A stretch of 64,000 bases of DNA from Apiotrichum sp. Y4204 (Eukaryota > Basidiomycota > Tremellomycetes > Trichosporonales > Trichosporonaceae): positions 248,001-312,000 of the forward strand of contig JAMYHL010000048.1 of assembly GCA_025531455.1 (NCBI GenBank), read 5' to 3'. A program made the position numbers and the translations under genes. This document shows positions 10,301 through 21,884 of this stretch, piece after piece (the stretch's first letter is position 1; each line of letters opens with the position of its first letter). A model generated the notes under the pieces. That model was not told where the DNA came from. It was given only the letters and a program-made list of their open reading frames with translations, and ran no database searches.

Positions 10301-13300
10301 TCTGTTTGCGGCCAAGTCGATCCTCGACATGGGTAAACAAGAGCCCAACGGTGCGATCGGTCGTCACCGGCTTCTGCCAACGAGTAATGAGGGCAAGGCG
10401 CTCTTCTGACTCGCGCGAAAGGTAGCGCTGAAGGTTGAAGGGGAGGTCGGCCTCATCCTCCTGCACGGATGGTGTTTCGATCTGTCGAGCGATCTCCAGA
10501 ATTTGAACCACTTTGCGAACATCATCGATATCGACCTTGCGGACCTCAACCGCTTGAGGAGCTGAGACATCGTCCACATCACTTGACAGACAGTCGGGAA
10601 GAGTGAGAAACAGCACACTGGGTGGTGGTTGTGCAGCGTCCAGGGTGACGGCATCCAGGTCGGTAAGGAGCTTCGTAAGCGCATGGTGGAACTCGTTGAG
10701 GCTATCGTTGGCTTCGATGATCTCAGCCTCGAGGCGATGGACGGCGTCGCAAGTTTCGTTGTGCTTCTCAAAGAACCACACAACAATTTCACGCTCGCAA
10801 ATGCGGCAAAGAACACCCTCAGTGGAGATATTTCCGTCGCGAGGGAAGACCACATCATTGATCTCCTCCACCCGGCACGCCGGGACGGGCTTCATCATCC
10901 ACATGGTGTGCGAGGGCTCGTTTCCATCGCGAATGACCATACCAACCCCTTCCAGCTCAATGTAGACTGGACCAGGCTGATGGCCCTCCGGCGCGTCCTC
11001 GATGTCGTGCACTTCAAACCTGAAACGGAGTTCAACTGTAGTCCCCTCGTTCTCCAGGAGCCGCTCGGTCGCCTCGGTGAACAGCCCAGTTTCGGCAGGG
11101 GCGAGCAACTCCGAGATAGGCTGATCCAGAACGTCTTCGGGCTCCCAACTGTGCGAGTCAGACTTGTCGCTTGCGTCGCATATTCCGCGCCAGTCACTCA
11201 CCCGACCACCTCGAAAATCGCATCGTTGACATAGAGGATTTCTTGGCCTTGAAGACTGAGTTCCATGACGATGTTGATGCTCTTGGCCTGTTCCGCCAAC
11301 GTGCGCAGATCTTCTATTGCCTGAGTCGTCTCATCTGCTGACACGGGCGGTTCATCTCCTTGCACAGATTGTTCTTGAGGAGACAATGTCGACAGTGCTA
11401 ATATATTGGCAGAACTTGATGGTCCAGCACTGGGGAGAACCAGAGGAGAGGTGGACACCGAATGCTGCTCGGAGCGGGAGGAGGTTTCTGGACCCAAATC
11501 GAATTGTGGAGTGTCCTTGACGGGCCGCACAACAAAGGTCAATGGTTCGTTCTGGTCGTCATCAAAGTTCCAGAAACCTTTCTCCGCCTGCCACCAGTCC
11601 AACACGCGGCTGAGGCTTGCGACTGCCATGAGTATGTCGACATACCAATCGCGGCCCGGCCAGTCCTCATGTTCGTCCCAGTATTGGCCTGTCTTCTGAA
11701 GCTTCTTGATAGTTTCCGCGCAGCTAGTGGGACGCGAGATTAGACTGTCCACGGAGGTATCAAGAACATCGGTGGCCAACACGATCAGCTCTTGCAATGC
11801 GGCGAGGAACTGTCGGTCAGCTTCCAGCGCTTCCTCCATTGCAGGCTGATTGCAAACAAGGGGACGCGCGTGGGGCATGGGCGAACGTGACCTCGATGTA
11901 GATCTTGAGCTGGAAGTTGAGTGCGTTGCGTCTATGCACAGACGCGAGCTTTGCTGAATATCGCGGGCTAATACGCGAGGCACGATGCTCGGACGGCGAC
12001 GGCTCATGGACCTCCGAGGACTGGTCGGCACGCTGCTCAACATTGCCACACGTCTGGAGGGGCTCGAAAGAACGTTTGTGGATAGCGACATGGATCCTCG
12101 GCGGCTGGGTCCGCGTGAAGAGACTATAAAGTGTTAGTAATTTCTTCCAACCGGGCCATTGCAACTTACGACTGCCGATAGGAGGGATATTGCAATCGTC
12201 CTCACTGTCTGCTGCATCGATGAGGGGTGAGTCGCTGAATGTGTCGAAGTAATCTCGGCGATGATCATCTATCACCTCAGTTGCCAGTCGTTCTTCCTCG
12301 TAGGCAGAAATGGTGGCAATGATCTTGCGCAACGTGTTATCGCATTGGACCTTGGCGGCATCAAGACGTTGTTTGACGTGTTGTCGCACCGATGCAACCG
12401 TAACGTCTGCTCCAGGAGCAACAGGCTTGTCGTCGTTGGTGAGTATATGTGCGGTGCCACTGCTAAGTGGTGCGGGCGACTGATCCCAGCGAGTCATGCC
12501 GGGGAAGGTGTTAGATCCGTAGGAGGAGGATCCTGATTCTGTCCGTTTAGCGGACCGTCCGGTTCTCATCCCCTGCGGCACAGGAATGCCTGTGGCGTTG
12601 GCAGTTTCCATTTGCTGAAGACCCAGTGATGCTGGTTCAAGATCCAAACGCAACGACGGCTGATTCCTCCGTGTCTCCAAACCTCTTCGAACCGAGGTCT
12701 CCCGAGGCGGTTGCCTTGTGCTATCAAAGTGTGCAGGAGGGGGAGGAGGAAGAGCTGCAGAATCCTTGAGGGACACCAGACCCGGGGACACACCAGGACT
12801 GGTTGAACGGCTAGTGTCCTCCTGACTGCGAAGGTCCACATGAGAGGCCGAGCCCCGTAAAGACGGACTGGAAGATCCCGAAGCATGTCGCACAGGCTGT
12901 GGAACTAGCAACCCAGAGTCCAACAGGGTCCGTGAGCTCCTGTCGCTTCCTCGTCGACTCTGTGGGGCCGATGGAGCACGGGTAGGCTGCTTTTGAGGAG
13001 CGTTGGTACCCATCTGTTGTGGACTGTTGGTCGGCTGGTCGTGGTTAAAGTTGCTTTTCACGGCATTCCACCATCCTTCCATCTTGTTGACCAGGTTCTT
13101 CTTGCGTTTGAAGGCTGAGGTTTGCGAGTCACCCGCAATTGAGGAGCGCGTGGAGCCACCCGAAGTCTGGCGCGGACGGTCCAGGAAGCTGCCTCGTTTC
13201 GGAAGAGGGGACACCTTGTGGTCAATGGCAGAGAGTGTTGATCGGATGGACAAGCTTCGACGGCGAAGGGCGTTGGAGCTCTGATGTGAAGGTTGAGGTG

Positions 13301-15828
13301 GTGGCGCGCTGTCGTCGCGAGAGGTAACCGGAGTTAACACTGCGCTGTCACCAAGTGACCAATGTGGACCTTCGTTATCGCGTTCGGGTGGATCGCGTTC
13401 AGGTGGAGTTGATGTTCGTTTAGGGTTCGCTTCGTCTTGGCGGGCTGCATTGCGCTCCGCACGGATCTTTTCCGCTTTGTACGCTTTGTAACAGTCATAC
13501 CAATCCACCCATTCGATTCCAGCGATGGATCCGGTGGCCGAGAGCTGTTTCTCCATTTCCACTCCTGCAAAGGGCGGTCTTGTTGGTGCAGGGATTTGGG
13601 GATCAGCAGACTGTAGCCCCGGCACTGGGACAAGATCCTGCGATGTTGATGGCAAGGTGCTGGACCCACTCCTCGGATGGTACGAAGCGACAGCTCGTCC
13701 TCCCCACTTTGGGCCCGATTGGTCGATATAAGAGGCGCTGAGGCGGGGAGATACAGCGTCCTCCGAATTGAACGTGGGTGGGGGCATTCCGAACTGGTGG
13801 GGGTTAGCTTAAGGAGTGGAGGTTATGACCTACAGCATTCCGAGAGCGCCAGCGCTGGACCTTGGCTTGTCGACTCTGCATAATCATCGTGGCATGACTC
13901 GCGGCGTCGCCGATAGCAGAAGAAACGCCAGCGAGATCCATAGCCAAGCCGCCTCTCTGGCCGACAGATCTCAATCGCGCGTGGGCTGATGATGCCGGAA
14001 TCCCAATTGCACCTGGGGTCCCGCGACCATCCTTTGATGATGACGCGTCCTCGGTGATTGAAGAACTGGCTGTCATGGAAGCAGGAGATAACGTCTGGAT
14101 CGGGGAAGGGGAGGCAGGCTGGAATGGACGGCTGATACCACTGTCATTTCGGGATGGGTTGGCAAGCGAATCAACCCAACCTCGGGTCATGTCCGCTGCG
14201 GGGTGTCGAGATGCGCCTGGAACGGCTACTGCGGTGGAGGGTCCAGCAGAGACACCGCTGGAAATCGACAAGGACGATTGAGGTGAAAGGCTGGAGAAAT
14301 CGGCATGTTCAACTGTGTTGGACCAGCGTTGAGTCGACGTTGGAGACACAACAGGATTCAATGTGCCCAAGGGAAGGGAAACCGAGTGACCCAGACCCTG
14401 CTTTCGAACACTGTTAACTCCTGCCCCTCGGTCAGAGTCAGCGGGCGATGGGTTTGGCGTGAGCACAGAGTCAGTCGAGCTCGGCGTTTCAGCTTGTTGT
14501 AGCGGTGGAGTGTGTGATTGCGCCGTCTTCATGAGGTCGGCCGCCAGCCGCACACTGGTGGGGACCTTGTTGAGTCGAATAGCAGCTCCGCTAGGTGAAG
14601 TTGCTGCCGACGAAAGGTCCGTTCCGGACAACGACTGCCCTGGAATCTCAGACCACGGCGAGGGAAGAGGGTTAAGGGGCGATACCATTGACGCAGAAGA
14701 TGAAAGACTTGGCAACGTGGATGTCACCAACCGTCCTGTTGTTGGGGATGGCGGGGGCATTTTGCGCATATCCATCGAGGTCGGTCGTAAAAAGTCTGAG
14801 GTTCTACGCTGGCGAGGAGCACTGCTGGGAAGAGTCAGCGAAGAACTTAGAATCAGAACTTACATCGACAGAGGAATGGGGGAAGCTAAATCACGTCGAG
14901 AGCTTGAGGGTCGCCCAATATCCTTGCCTTTGCCCTTCAGTGTGTCTGGTCCGTCCCAATTAGGAACCCAACCCAGTCCGAGAATATTCGCGTCCCGATC
15001 TCGAGATGGCGACGGTGACGCTACAGATATCGGACGAGGGGAAGCGATCTCTGGTGCAGGTTCCAGCTCGGGGCTCCCAAATGCGAGCGGACTGGAACCA
15101 CCCGCGTTGGCAGTTTCGGACAACGTTCCTCGACTTGACCCACTCGCACTTCCTGTCAACGAGTGGCCTGGTGAAACGGCTCTGCCACTGTCACCGTGAG
15201 CCCGCGGAGAGGTAGAATCAGATCGCTGGGTCGAAGGTGGCCGAGGAGGGGAGCTTTTCGATCCTTGGGCTCCGGAAGGCCCAGTCAAGTATGTTGACCC
15301 ACTGCCGGAGCGCCTCACGCGGTTTATCAACAAGGCTCCAGGGGTTAATGCTTGTCGAGATTGCGAAGGACTAGGTGGGCGGGACAAGGACCGTCGAGAC
15401 GGGGAAGGGGTCACCAGCTCCCCCTGCGAACCTCCCTTTGCCAGTGGCGCATCCTGGTTCAACTTTGGGGTTTCTGCGACAGATGACTCGGGATCGTTGT
15501 CAGTCTCATCGTCTGATGGATGTGGCGATGAGTGCGATGATGAGGATGAGCTCGAGTCCGAATGTGAGGGCACAGTGATCGCCTGGGCGAGAGGCGATGG
15601 GAACGAGGGAGTGGCACCAAAGACAGCAGACTTGCGTCCGAAAGGCTGCGATTGTGGCAACAGGGATGATGACGGTGTCGTGGGGATTTGGAGTGTGGAT
15701 GAGGTCGAGCTCGGCTGCGTTGGCGAGACAGATGGTGGTTGTGCGGTATCTCGCGACGAGGTTGGGGAAGTCGACGATGAGTCCCTGTCACGTTCTTCAT
15801 CAAGGGAGAAGATGTCGACGCTCGACAT
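7308..15828 (-). CDS. RIM15: Rim15-type PAS-kinase-receiver hybrid protein kinase
   Basis: A giant protein, probably near 2,600 residues. In family members it integrates nutrient signals and controls quiescence entry through the Greatwall/endosulfine branch. Start at 15828 (MSSVDIFSLDEERDRD). Order: a long Ser/Pro-rich N-terminal region; a conserved helical block near 11.6 kb (YWDEHEDWPGRDWYVDILMA); a PAS-like segment near 11.2 kb; a CRICERE...H..TC zinc-binding-like motif near 10.8 kb; and an AGC-type kinase domain. The kinase shows GxGxxG-like SRGAFGSVYLAKK, catalytic HRDIKPDN split by an intron near 9.2 kb, DFGLSK, and a long insertion before GTPDYLAPES (near 8.8 kb). That split activation segment is typical of the Greatwall/Rim15/Cek1 group. 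A C-terminal receiver domain follows (LIAEDNPIQQKV, then VIFLDMHMPF with the phosphoacceptor Asp, then TSKPFSRPEL). The stop at 7308-7310 follows SSPVAG. It is convergent with MRC1, 273 bases apart. Confidence 0.9.
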
Positions 15829-16768
15829 GGTTGCTAGGTGGTAAGCGTCGTTCCACTCCCTCACGTACGCGAGTAATCACCTGCTTCACAGTGTTCAGGC
15901 AAGGATTGGGATTGGGGAAGGCTTTAGGGGGAGATGGGCCCGGACGGCTTCCAATGCGACACAGGCGCAACGTCACGAGAGGTGCGAAGAGGAGCGAGAG
16001 CGGGAGAAGGCAGAGAGGGAAGATAGAGACCGAGAGAGAGCAAGTTGAAAGGACAAGGGAAGTAACGGGACGGGTCCCAATGATGGCTTGCGCACCCCTC
16101 AGTGCATCACGCCTCGACGTCCGCGCGCGATTGACAAGAGCGAGAGATTGTCCCGTATCGATCGTATCGAGTTATTTGAGAACGATGCGGCTGTTTGGTG
16201 ATTTCAGAAATTCCTCTGGGGTCGATAAGTTGCGGCGAGTCACTATGCTGTGATTGTGCTCGCTTGAGGGGTATGTGATGGAGACGAGTGCACCTGGGAG
16301 CAGAAAAGATAGAGAGGTATGCAAAATGGAGCAGCACCTCTTTGGTGTGTGCTGGCTGTCAGATGCGGTCGGCACTTGCACAAGTCTGGAATCCCACCCC
16401 ACAAAGGGTAATGACGATGGATCTGGATCTGGACCACTTGAGACAGCGCACGACTCTGAGACAAAAAGTCTGGCGCAGAATGGACGGCCGTGGATTGCGC
16501 TGAGAAGCAACAGATTCAGATCCCGATGAACGAGACGTTGATCGAGCTGGGCGAGATTGTGGTGGGGAAGAGAGAGACCACAGTGGAGAATGCGATGCCC
16601 TTGTGGGAAGGGCGGGATTTGGGGAGAGTTGAGGATGAGCTGCCAGGTGTGACTGATGGGAGATTTGCTGTGGATTGAGAGAGATATGTTTGTTGAGACG
16701 GGGGAATGGCAGGCAGCTTGGCAGTCTGCAGCAACAGCAAGCAAGTGATTGTTGAGGGTGGTGGGTGG

Positions 16769-16793
16769 GATATGGGGATATGGGGATATGGGA
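16769..16793. repeat. Octanucleotide GATATGGG repeat, three units
   Basis: Three consecutive GATATGGG units. A simple tandem repeat in the RIM15 upstream region. Confidence 0.85.
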
Positions 16794-16877
16794 TCGTTGG
16801 AGCTTACTACACCACTCTGCAGTAGTGGGCGGCGGCGGCGGGACGAATGGCCATATGGCCCAGGGCCTAGCCGGCCT

Positions 16878-16909
16878 AGCTGCCTAGGTGGGTAGCTGCC
16901 TAGGTGGGT
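16878..16909. repeat. Tandem 16-base duplication
   Basis: The unit AGCTGCCTAGGTGGGT occurs twice head to tail. It is preceded by related GGCCTAGCCGGCCTAG. Non-coding. Confidence 0.9.
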
Positions 16910-17596
16910 GGGGTGCAGCTGCTCTGCAAGGAATGACGAAGCTGCATCACACACAGGGCGGGGAAGATGATATATGATATCAAATATGTCATTACAATGT
17001 GGGGGAAGGAGGAATGGAACTTGAAATACAAGTACCCAATAAAGCCAAGGGAGAAGGGTAAATTAGCGCCACAGGCCAAAGGAGGCCAAAGGATCACCAT
17101 ACGGTACCTCAAGAGTGCGACCAACGCACTCCAGGTAGCTGTGACAGACCTACTGGCGACCAGATAGTATCCTCGATATCCCCCTTCATGTTGTGTCTTT
17201 GGCTGTCCGATTTCCACAGGCCAGAGGCCAGGAAAGCTCCAAAGGTTTAGGCGCAAAGCATAGATGATCAGAGTTGATCGTGCAGAGTGACTCTGGAGAG
17301 GAAGTTGGGGTGTGGGTGGGTGGATATGGGTGGGTGGCAAGTGGTGGGTGCGGGTGCCACCAGCTCTCTTTAGGATGTCCAGCCTCTTCGGTAATAGAAT
17401 CACGGAGGCGTCCTAATCGACCTCTAAACGAATAAGATTCGTGTTCCCCATTGTCATTATTACCTTTTGGTATTTTGTTAATTAACGCCCAGGTGTGGGC
17501 CCCGCTCGATTAGCTTGTGCCTGCCATTTTATGGCTGTCAATGCCCAGTCATCCATTCCCCTCCGTCATTGGTTGCTCAGCTGCTCAAAAGACTCC

Positions 17597-17633
17597 CACA
17601 ACAACAACAACAAACAACAACAACAACAACAAC
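17597..17633 (+). repeat. CAA trinucleotide tract in a probable 5' leader
   Basis: About twelve ACA/CAA triplets with one interruption, some 200 bases upstream of the start at 17839. Unstructured CAA-rich leaders are common in fungal mRNAs; the transcript start is not visible. Confidence 0.8.
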
Positions 17634-17838
17634 ATCATTCTTGAAAAACACCACCTTCTCACACAACAACACTCGAGACACTGCATTCACCGAGCTCGAC
17701 CAAACCGTTGCTACCTTGGATTCCCACCTTTGTCATCACACTTTCACACTCGATAATTAGTATCATTTTTGCGTCTCTAATTCACTGTCAACATCTCTCG
17801 GTCTAGTGGCCACCTGCGTCCCAAAGACTTGCTCAAAA

Positions 17839-19441
17839 ATGCCAAAAACTCGTCCCTACTCTCGGGAGGAGCTTCGAGGTCTTCGCCGGGCTGATCTTCA
17901 GCGGCTCTGCAAGGTATGTGTGCTCCTTCACGATTGGAGCGTGGCGATACAGGATACACACTGACGCCTCACAGACATACGATATCAAAGGTGCAAATGC
18001 CAAATCGGAGGTGTTGATCGATGTCCTCGCAAAATATTTCACCTCGCCTGCTTATTTGTCGTCTCCGCGTCCCGAGCGCTCGCGTCCGCGTCCACAACAG
18101 CCCAAGACCACCATTGGCTCTCGCAGCTTGAATCCCATACCCAGGCGTGCTGCAGCCACTCGGTCTGCTGTTGGGCCGCCGACTGCAACTCAATCCAATG
18201 CCGCCCCAACTCCACACGCACCAACCCTTGTCCGTTCGGCTGAATCCGAGGCGGCAAAGCCAGTGGCAGCTGGAAATGGCACTGTCGTCACCGCGTCCTC
18301 GAATGAAAATTCCCGTCCAGTCGTTGAGAACTCGCGTCCAGTTGTTGAGGACTCCCGTCCAGTCGTTGGGAACTCTCACCCCGTCGTTGGAAACTCCCGT
18401 CCAGTTGTTGAGAACTCCCGTCCAGTCGTTGAGGACTCCCGTCCAGTCGTTGGGAACTCTCGCCCCGTCATTGAAAACTCCCGCCCAGTCAATGTGACCG
18501 CGGAGACTACTGTCACAGATTCTCCAGCTCTGGGCCCCTTACAGCAGGAAATTAGCCGGCTCACGGACGCAATGTCGACTTGGCAGCGCGAACAGGAACT
18601 AGCTATCGATCGACTTGTGGACACCAGGGTAGCGCAACGTCTCGATGCCCTGTTCCAGCAACAGATGGCTGCTGTGGAGCGTCGCGAGGCCATTGTCAAA
18701 CAACGAGAAGACGCACTTGAAGAAGCTTGGCGACAGTTCGAGCTGACGCTCCGCCACTCTGGTCTGAGTGGGCTTGCGTTGCACAGGTGAGTGTTTGTTA
18801 CTCGCCATCGCTGACGTCCAAGTGAAGACGACTCTTCCTTACCTGTTCTTGGTCGCGGCTTTGTGCCATCAAGTGGAGAGAAACGGCGGAGGAATTCCAA
18901 CGACAAAGCTTCGCCTTCCAAGCGTGCGCGACTTCAGCCCGTTCCGTCATCACCACACACACCTCCATCGACTATCGAGAGCGAGCTGGGTCCCAGCCGC
19001 TTAAACGTACCTCGTACACCCTCACCGAACCTTCCGGTAGCAGCGGCATACTCAATTCTCATGGACGATGAGAGCCCATCGGCAATGATGCCAAAGCATG
19101 GGCCACCCCATCCCCCTGGCAACCCGCCCAGCCCAACGCTAGGTCGCTTTGATCCGACCACCATCACCAACGGGCCGTTGCCTTCCACAGCTCCCACCGC
19201 TCCAGCCTTCCAGAGTGTTTCCAGAACCGTCCCAAAGCGTGCCGCCCCGTCTCCGAGACGCGAGTACATGGACGTTGCTCTTAACGGCCTCATGAACGAA
19301 TCCCCCAGCGCGATGGCAACCCCCAATTCGCGTACGTTACTCGGCACGGAACGTTATCGCGACACCAGGTTTGGTGATGAGCCTTTTGTGCCCTGGACCT
19401 CGCCCACTGTCGACTATGATCCGCAAACTCCCTCCATGTAA
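17839..19441 (+). CDS. SAP-like domain, heptapeptide-repeat, coiled-coil protein (function unknown)
   Basis: Start at 17839 (MPKTRPYSREELRGLRRADL). Exon one splices in frame after LCK (donor GTATGT near 17914) to TYDIKGANAKSEVLIDVLA. Together they make a SAP-like helix-turn-helix (R.DLQ.LCK...I.GANAK.E.LI..L), resembling the SAP motif of NUSAP-type chromosome/spindle proteins. Residues about 125-190 are nine 7-residue repeats (NSRPVVE-like). A coiled coil follows (QQEISRLTDAMSTWQREQEL, then AAVERREAIVKQREDALEEA). After a second intron near 18787 comes a basic, Ser/Pro-rich tail with a likely nuclear signal (EKRRRNSN, SKRARLQP), ending PQTPSM. Family knowledge supports DNA or chromatin binding for SAP motifs; any spindle role is only inference. 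Not recognised as a named gene. Confidence 0.8.
18308..18496 (+). repeat. Nine 21-base coding repeats (heptapeptide NSRPVVE-like)
   Basis: Units in order read NSRPVVE, NSRPVVE, DSRPVVG, NSHPVVG, NSRPVVE, NSRPVVE, DSRPVVG, NSRPVIE, NSRPVNV. Units 1-4 and 5-8 form a higher-order 84-base duplication. All units are in frame and uninterrupted. Confidence 0.95.
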
Positions 19442-20086
19442 TATGCTCGCCTGTCCGTCTGCCCTGTCTGCTCCGTCTATGTCTGATTGTAGCCCCTATC
19501 CCAACGGCCTTTCCCATTGTTACGCACAGCGCTGTCAAGTACCGCTATACCCATTACTGCTGTCATAGAATGCCGAACAAATGCATACCCCCTCATGATG
19601 TGATTACAACACTTCTTGTGGTGGGCCGGTGGGCCGGTGAGAATGTGAGAGCTTGAGAGGTGAATGGCGTCGTATCCACACCCGTGGGAGAGCTGATGCA
19701 AGATGATGAAATTGTATTTGTATACTTGGCTTTTATTAGTCATTGTTCTAATCCAAATTAGATGTCGGTTATCGGTTATCGGGGGGGGGGTCTGCTGATC
19801 ATGGAGAACTGATCTGCTGGGGTGGGCGGCTAATTGTATGAGTAAGACGAAAAAAGACGAAAGAAAGGATTCCATTCCAATTTCGCAATCTGTTGAGATC
19901 AAACAAAGATCAGTCACGACTGTCTCTCTCTTCTGCTTCAAACCCATCTCTCGCGCACATTCAGATCACGCTCTCCCCACCCCTCTCGGCCACCTGTCTC
20001 GTCTCTCTGTCGCTCAGAGTCGATTGCCCATCGCTTTCACCGATTGTCTTTTGCGTCCTATCGTCACGTGTCGAGCAGCCGCCATC
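19442..20086. other. Intergenic region between the SAP-domain gene and the GCLM-like gene
   Basis: About 645 bases with no gene. It probably contains the 3' end of the upstream transcript and the promoter of the next gene. A nine-base G run occurs near 19783, and pyrimidine-rich sequence with a CACGTG E-box (near 20065) precedes the next start. Confidence 0.6.
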
Positions 20087-21147
20087 ATGCGTCTCCTCAT
20101 TTTCAGTGGCTCGCAGTCTGCACAGTCCCCTCTTCCTGTCCGGTACCCGCGACCCACCAAGCCTCTCGCGCTGCCACCGCTTATCCACCGCGCTCTGCAC
20201 ACTGCCCTCGACGCGCCGCAGCCGTCAGCTGCCGTTGACCCCAACACAAACACGTTGATCATTCCCCAGCCTGGAGCACTCACGAAGCACACCATTGGCG
20301 CCCAGGGAGACCAGGAGAAGTACGAGATTACCGTCAAGTTCCAGATTACCCAGCGGACAGACACCGCGTCCGTCGTTGCCTCGATCCGCGATGCGCTGGA
20401 CATTCTTGCCAAGCTGAAGGGGCTGTCGTCCATTGACACGCTCTTGTTGGGACTGCCCGAGGACACTGAGGGTGGGTGGAATGGAAGGGTGTGACATCAT
20501 ACGACTTGCGCTCCTATTGCTCGTGCGGAATGCTAACTTGTTCTCAGAGGCAGCTTGGCTCGACGTTTGGAAGGCGGTCACCAACGGTCAGATTGAGCAC
20601 GTTAAGCACTGGGGCACACTGAACCTTCGCCAATCGATTCTCACCGCCATCTCCGAGGTCCAGGCTCCTCACGTGAACGAGTTGGATGTCCGGGATTGCG
20701 TGACGCTGCCCAAGGAGTATCTTGCATTCGCCGCGTCGAAGAACATTCAGCTATGGGCCAGCGGCGGAGGAGTGGGATGCGGTGAGGAATAAGAGGGGAC
20801 CCGAGCTGACACCAGACCCGTTGCCCTCCGCAGAACTGCACAATCTTTTGCAAGAGTTCAGGCCCAAGCTCGCTGCCCTCCTCCCAGGCTCCATCCCGTC
20901 CTCCATCTCCTCGTTGATTGTCCCCTCGCAAGACGGACAGCGTTTCGACGACCGCACCCAGCCGGGTGTCCGTGTTGACTGGATTCTGAACGTAGGTGGT
21001 TGGAACATTGCAGTGATTCTGACGTTCTCTGTACACTTTGCTATCCTCAACACGCAACATTGTCAGGGACAAGGGGTATGTCTATCGTTGCTTATTTGGT
21101 GCTAATCCTCTAGATATGTCGTCGCAGCAGACTTTCGCGGAGATTGA
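20087..21147 (+). CDS. Glutamate-cysteine ligase modifier subunit-like (aldo-keto reductase fold)
   Basis: In known systems the modifier subunit lowers feedback inhibition of the catalytic glutamate-cysteine ligase in glutathione synthesis. Start at 20087 (MRLLIFSGSQSAQS). Diagnostic pattern: KYEITVKFQITQ, then IRDALDILAKLKGLSSIDTL followed by LLGLPED. After an intron (about 20470-20547) comes WLDVWKAVTNGQIEHVKHWG, VNELDVRDCVTLPKEYLAFA and NIQLWA. This parallels the family's strand/helix order (IEEALDLLGK..SIDTLILS, then VNQI.L.DC..P..LL.FA). A clear intron lies at about 20784-20833 (GTGAGG...CCGCAG), giving ELHNLLQEF. The last exons are uncertain: the expected ending KGYVVAADFRGD is present before the stop at 21145-21147, but canonical splice sites joining it to DWILN are one base out of frame. 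Confidence 0.7.
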
Positions 21148-21461
21148 AGGCTGAGGATATAGAGATACGCGTATAGACTCCTTTATCTATAATTGCGCGT
21201 CGCAAGTGGTGGTGCTACCACTGATCTTGTGCGCCGCAACAAGAAACATCCACAGACTAGCAACCCACTGGGTGGACGGATGTTCGGTGCCGAGGTTCTG
21301 CATCTCAGCTGGACGACGAGAAGGTCCGATTGGCTGCACTTCATCGCGTGATCGGGGAGCGCCGACCGACCGGCGCCGAACCGATTGACACAGGGGCAAT
21401 GTATCGGGTTTGGGCCCCCCCCAAGACATAACGTGCCATAGTGTGAAAGTGCTGGCTTGAC

Positions 21462-21491
21462 CTTCTCAAGGAACAACTTCTCAAGGAACAA
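21462..21491. repeat. Tandem 15-base duplication
   Basis: CTTCTCAAGGAACAA occurs twice head to tail in non-coding sequence. Confidence 0.9.
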
Positions 21492-21599
21492 CCAACGTTG
21501 TGTCAATGACTGACGCTGACGTTTGTTTGATCCGCTTACCACGTACTGAAAAGACGAGTCGCCGGCCGCGGCAACTCCGGATGCGCGATGGCCGGACCA

Positions 21600-21633
21600 A
21601 CGCGTGTCGGACAACGCGTGATGGACAACGCGT
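21600..21633. promoter_or_regulatory. Three evenly spaced ACGCGT boxes
   Basis: ACGCGT at 21600, 21614 and 21628 has an exact 14-base period. Each is preceded by GGAC(C/A)A. The even spacing suggests either a tandemly duplicated factor-binding element (MBF-like core) or a small tandem repeat. Confidence 0.5.
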
Positions 21634-21884
21634 ATTGTCTTTCCCGCCTACATCCAATTGGCCCTTCATCAGATCATCAGGTCATTAAATGTCCATAAAA
21701 AGCTCATGAAACCATAAACCCGTATGCAACCGAGACAAAAACCCATGAGTGCATGAGACCATGAGATCATCGAGACCATTGAGACGGACATGGTCATGCA
21801 GACACCATATGGTTCGACTCGCCTCTTACGTATTCGATCGCAATTTGGCCCCTGAGGCCGCGCTTCCCACCTGTTGCTAACCAG

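Larger units (their letters stand above)
15829..17838. other. Divergent intergenic region, RIM15 / SAP-domain gene
   Basis: Two kilobases with no credible gene. It contains a GATATGGG repeat (about 16769-16793), a tandem 16-base duplication (16878-16909), and a CAA/ACA-rich tract (about 17597-17633) in the likely leader of the downstream gene. Overlapping open frames on both strands here have no recognisable protein pattern. Confidence 0.7.

Noticed and set aside
11198..13900. Long open frames on the plus strand across RIM15
   Set aside because: They are antisense shadows of RIM15 exons, with no family pattern and no splice logic of their own.
21183..21614. 143-codon minus-strand frame between the GCLM-like and Hmp1-like genes
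   Set aside because: It covers the tandem duplication and part of the ACGCGT array. Composition is unlike neighbouring proteins, and it has no recognised domain.
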